Shown here: piece by piece, positions 63,534 through 64,000 of the stretch | Layout of the letters: the number at the start of each line of letters is the position of its first letter | Position numbering within the stretch: position 1 is the first letter of the stretch | Origin: Roseiarcus sp963798015 | GTDB taxonomy: Bacteria; Pseudomonadota; Alphaproteobacteria; Rhizobiales; Beijerinckiaceae | Length of the DNA: 64,000 nt | Reading direction: 5' to 3' | NCBI GenBank assembly: GCA_963798015.1 | Contig: CAWCSA010000019.1 | Location: forward strand, 119,243-183,242 | Notes under the pieces: generated by a model | The model's database searches: none | Told to the model about the DNA's origin: nothing | Seen by the model: the letters and a program-made list of their open reading frames with translations, nothing else | Position numbers and translations under genes: made by a program

Positions 63534-64000
63534 CCGATGCCGTCGTCCCGATCGATCACGCCGAGCCGGGCGGCGCGCGCGTCGCCACCGGCAGTTATCT
63601 CGATTCGGAGGGCGGGGGGTTGAGCGAATGGCTGCTCGCCACCGACCACAAGCGGATTGCGCTTCTCTATGCGCTCATGATCACGGCGTTCTTCTTCATC
63701 GGCGGCGCGGCGGCGACGTTGATCCGGCTCGAGCTCATCTCGCCGCACGGACACTTCCTGACAGACGACGAATACAACCATGTGTTCACGCTGCACGGCA
63801 TCATCATGGTCTGGTTCTTCCTCGTGCCGCTCATTCCTGCGACTTTCGGTAATTTTCTGCTGCCCCTGATGATCGGCGCGCCCGACGTCGCCTTTCCGAA
63901 GCTCAATCTCGCGAGCTGGTATCTGACCCTGATCGGGGGGATCTGCGTGCTCGCCGCCATGATGCTGGGCGGGGTCGATACCGGCTGGACTTTCTACCCG
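63530..64000 (+). CDS. coxA: Cytochrome c oxidase subunit I, N-terminal part (runs off the window)
   Basis: ATG 63530 overlaps the coxB stop (ATGA). The 157 visible residues include the first helices and the low-spin heme a ligand region (NHVFTLHGIIMVWFFLVPLI, then FGNFLLPLMIGAPDVAFPKL, LASWYLTLIGG), typical of aa3-type subunit I. The binuclear centre lies beyond the edge. With ActA-F it implies a quinol-to-oxygen electron path without cytochrome bc1. Confidence 0.92.
   Translation, partial: MTDAVVPIDHAEPGGARVATGSYLDSEGGGLSEWLLATDHKRIALLYALMITAFFFIGGAAATLIRLELISPHGHFLTDDEYNHVFTLHGIIMVWFFLVPLIPATFGNFLLPLMIGAPDVAFPKLNLASWYLTLIGGICVLAAMMLGGVDTGWTFYP

Overview
This window looks like the chromosome of an alphaproteobacterium, most likely order Hyphomicrobiales (Rhizobiales). 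The evidence is a high-GC sequence, a NodS-family methyltransferase, NitT/TauT-type ABC transport, a periplasmic PaoABC-type aldehyde oxidase, and an alternative complex III / cytochrome oxidase cluster. The genus cannot be fixed from the sequence alone. No tRNA, rRNA or CRISPR array was seen.

Region 1 (1-9.8 kb): a minus-strand operon encodes an ABC importer (binding protein, two permeases, ATPase), an amidase, an Asp/Glu/hydantoin-racemase-family protein, an NHL propeller protein and a luciferase-like monooxygenase (cut by the window edge). It faces away from a GntR/FCD regulator. The space between them holds a 30-bp dyad that reads as a sigma-54 -24/-12 promoter on both strands, plus a perfect palindrome suited to GntR. 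This suggests nitrogen-controlled uptake and breakdown of an amide-like compound. A proline-rich membrane-anchored protein follows.

Region 2 (10.6-16.2 kb): a paoABC-type molybdenum aldehyde oxidase, with single-base frameshifts in the FAD and Mo subunits, and an MFS transporter.

Region 3 (16.2-34 kb): accessory DNA. It contains decayed genes (an MFS exporter, a class III cyclase, and a catalase HPII that has lost its heme core), an intact four-gene cluster of unknown product (acyl-CoA-dehydrogenase-like, PIG-L deacetylase, NodS-like methyltransferase, family 2 glycosyltransferase), a Rieske/FAD reductase, HU-like and GreA-like genes, and many insertion sequences (IS5/IS427, IS6, two IS21). 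A stray 99-bp piece of actD lies beside an IS6 end here, about 32 kb from the actD gene.

Region 4 (33.4-45.8 kb): two periplasmic or secreted enzymes (PheC-like dehydratase, SGNH hydrolase), a secreted GH15 glucoamylase with a ricin-type lectin tail, DNA-repair genes (xthA, a 5'-3' exonuclease, dinB), a split S9 peptidase and a dead Xre/RES toxin-antitoxin pair.

Region 5 (46-53.5 kb): an IS91-like element with a broken tyrosine recombinase, a redox module (NmrA-type reductase, zinc-type alcohol dehydrogenase, glutathione transferase, truncated LysR regulator), and IS6 and IS427 elements.

Region 6 (54.2-64 kb): one tightly overlapping operon, actABCDEF-sco-coxB-coxA, encoding alternative complex III and an aa3-type oxidase. 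ActF carries an unusual C-terminal extension of two related membrane modules. sco and coxB are each frameshifted.

About ten otherwise well-conserved genes are broken by one short indel. Three of these indels lie at GANTC (CcrM) sites or at sites that become GANTC when corrected. Residual assembly error is therefore a real alternative to gene decay and should be tested before calling these genes dead.
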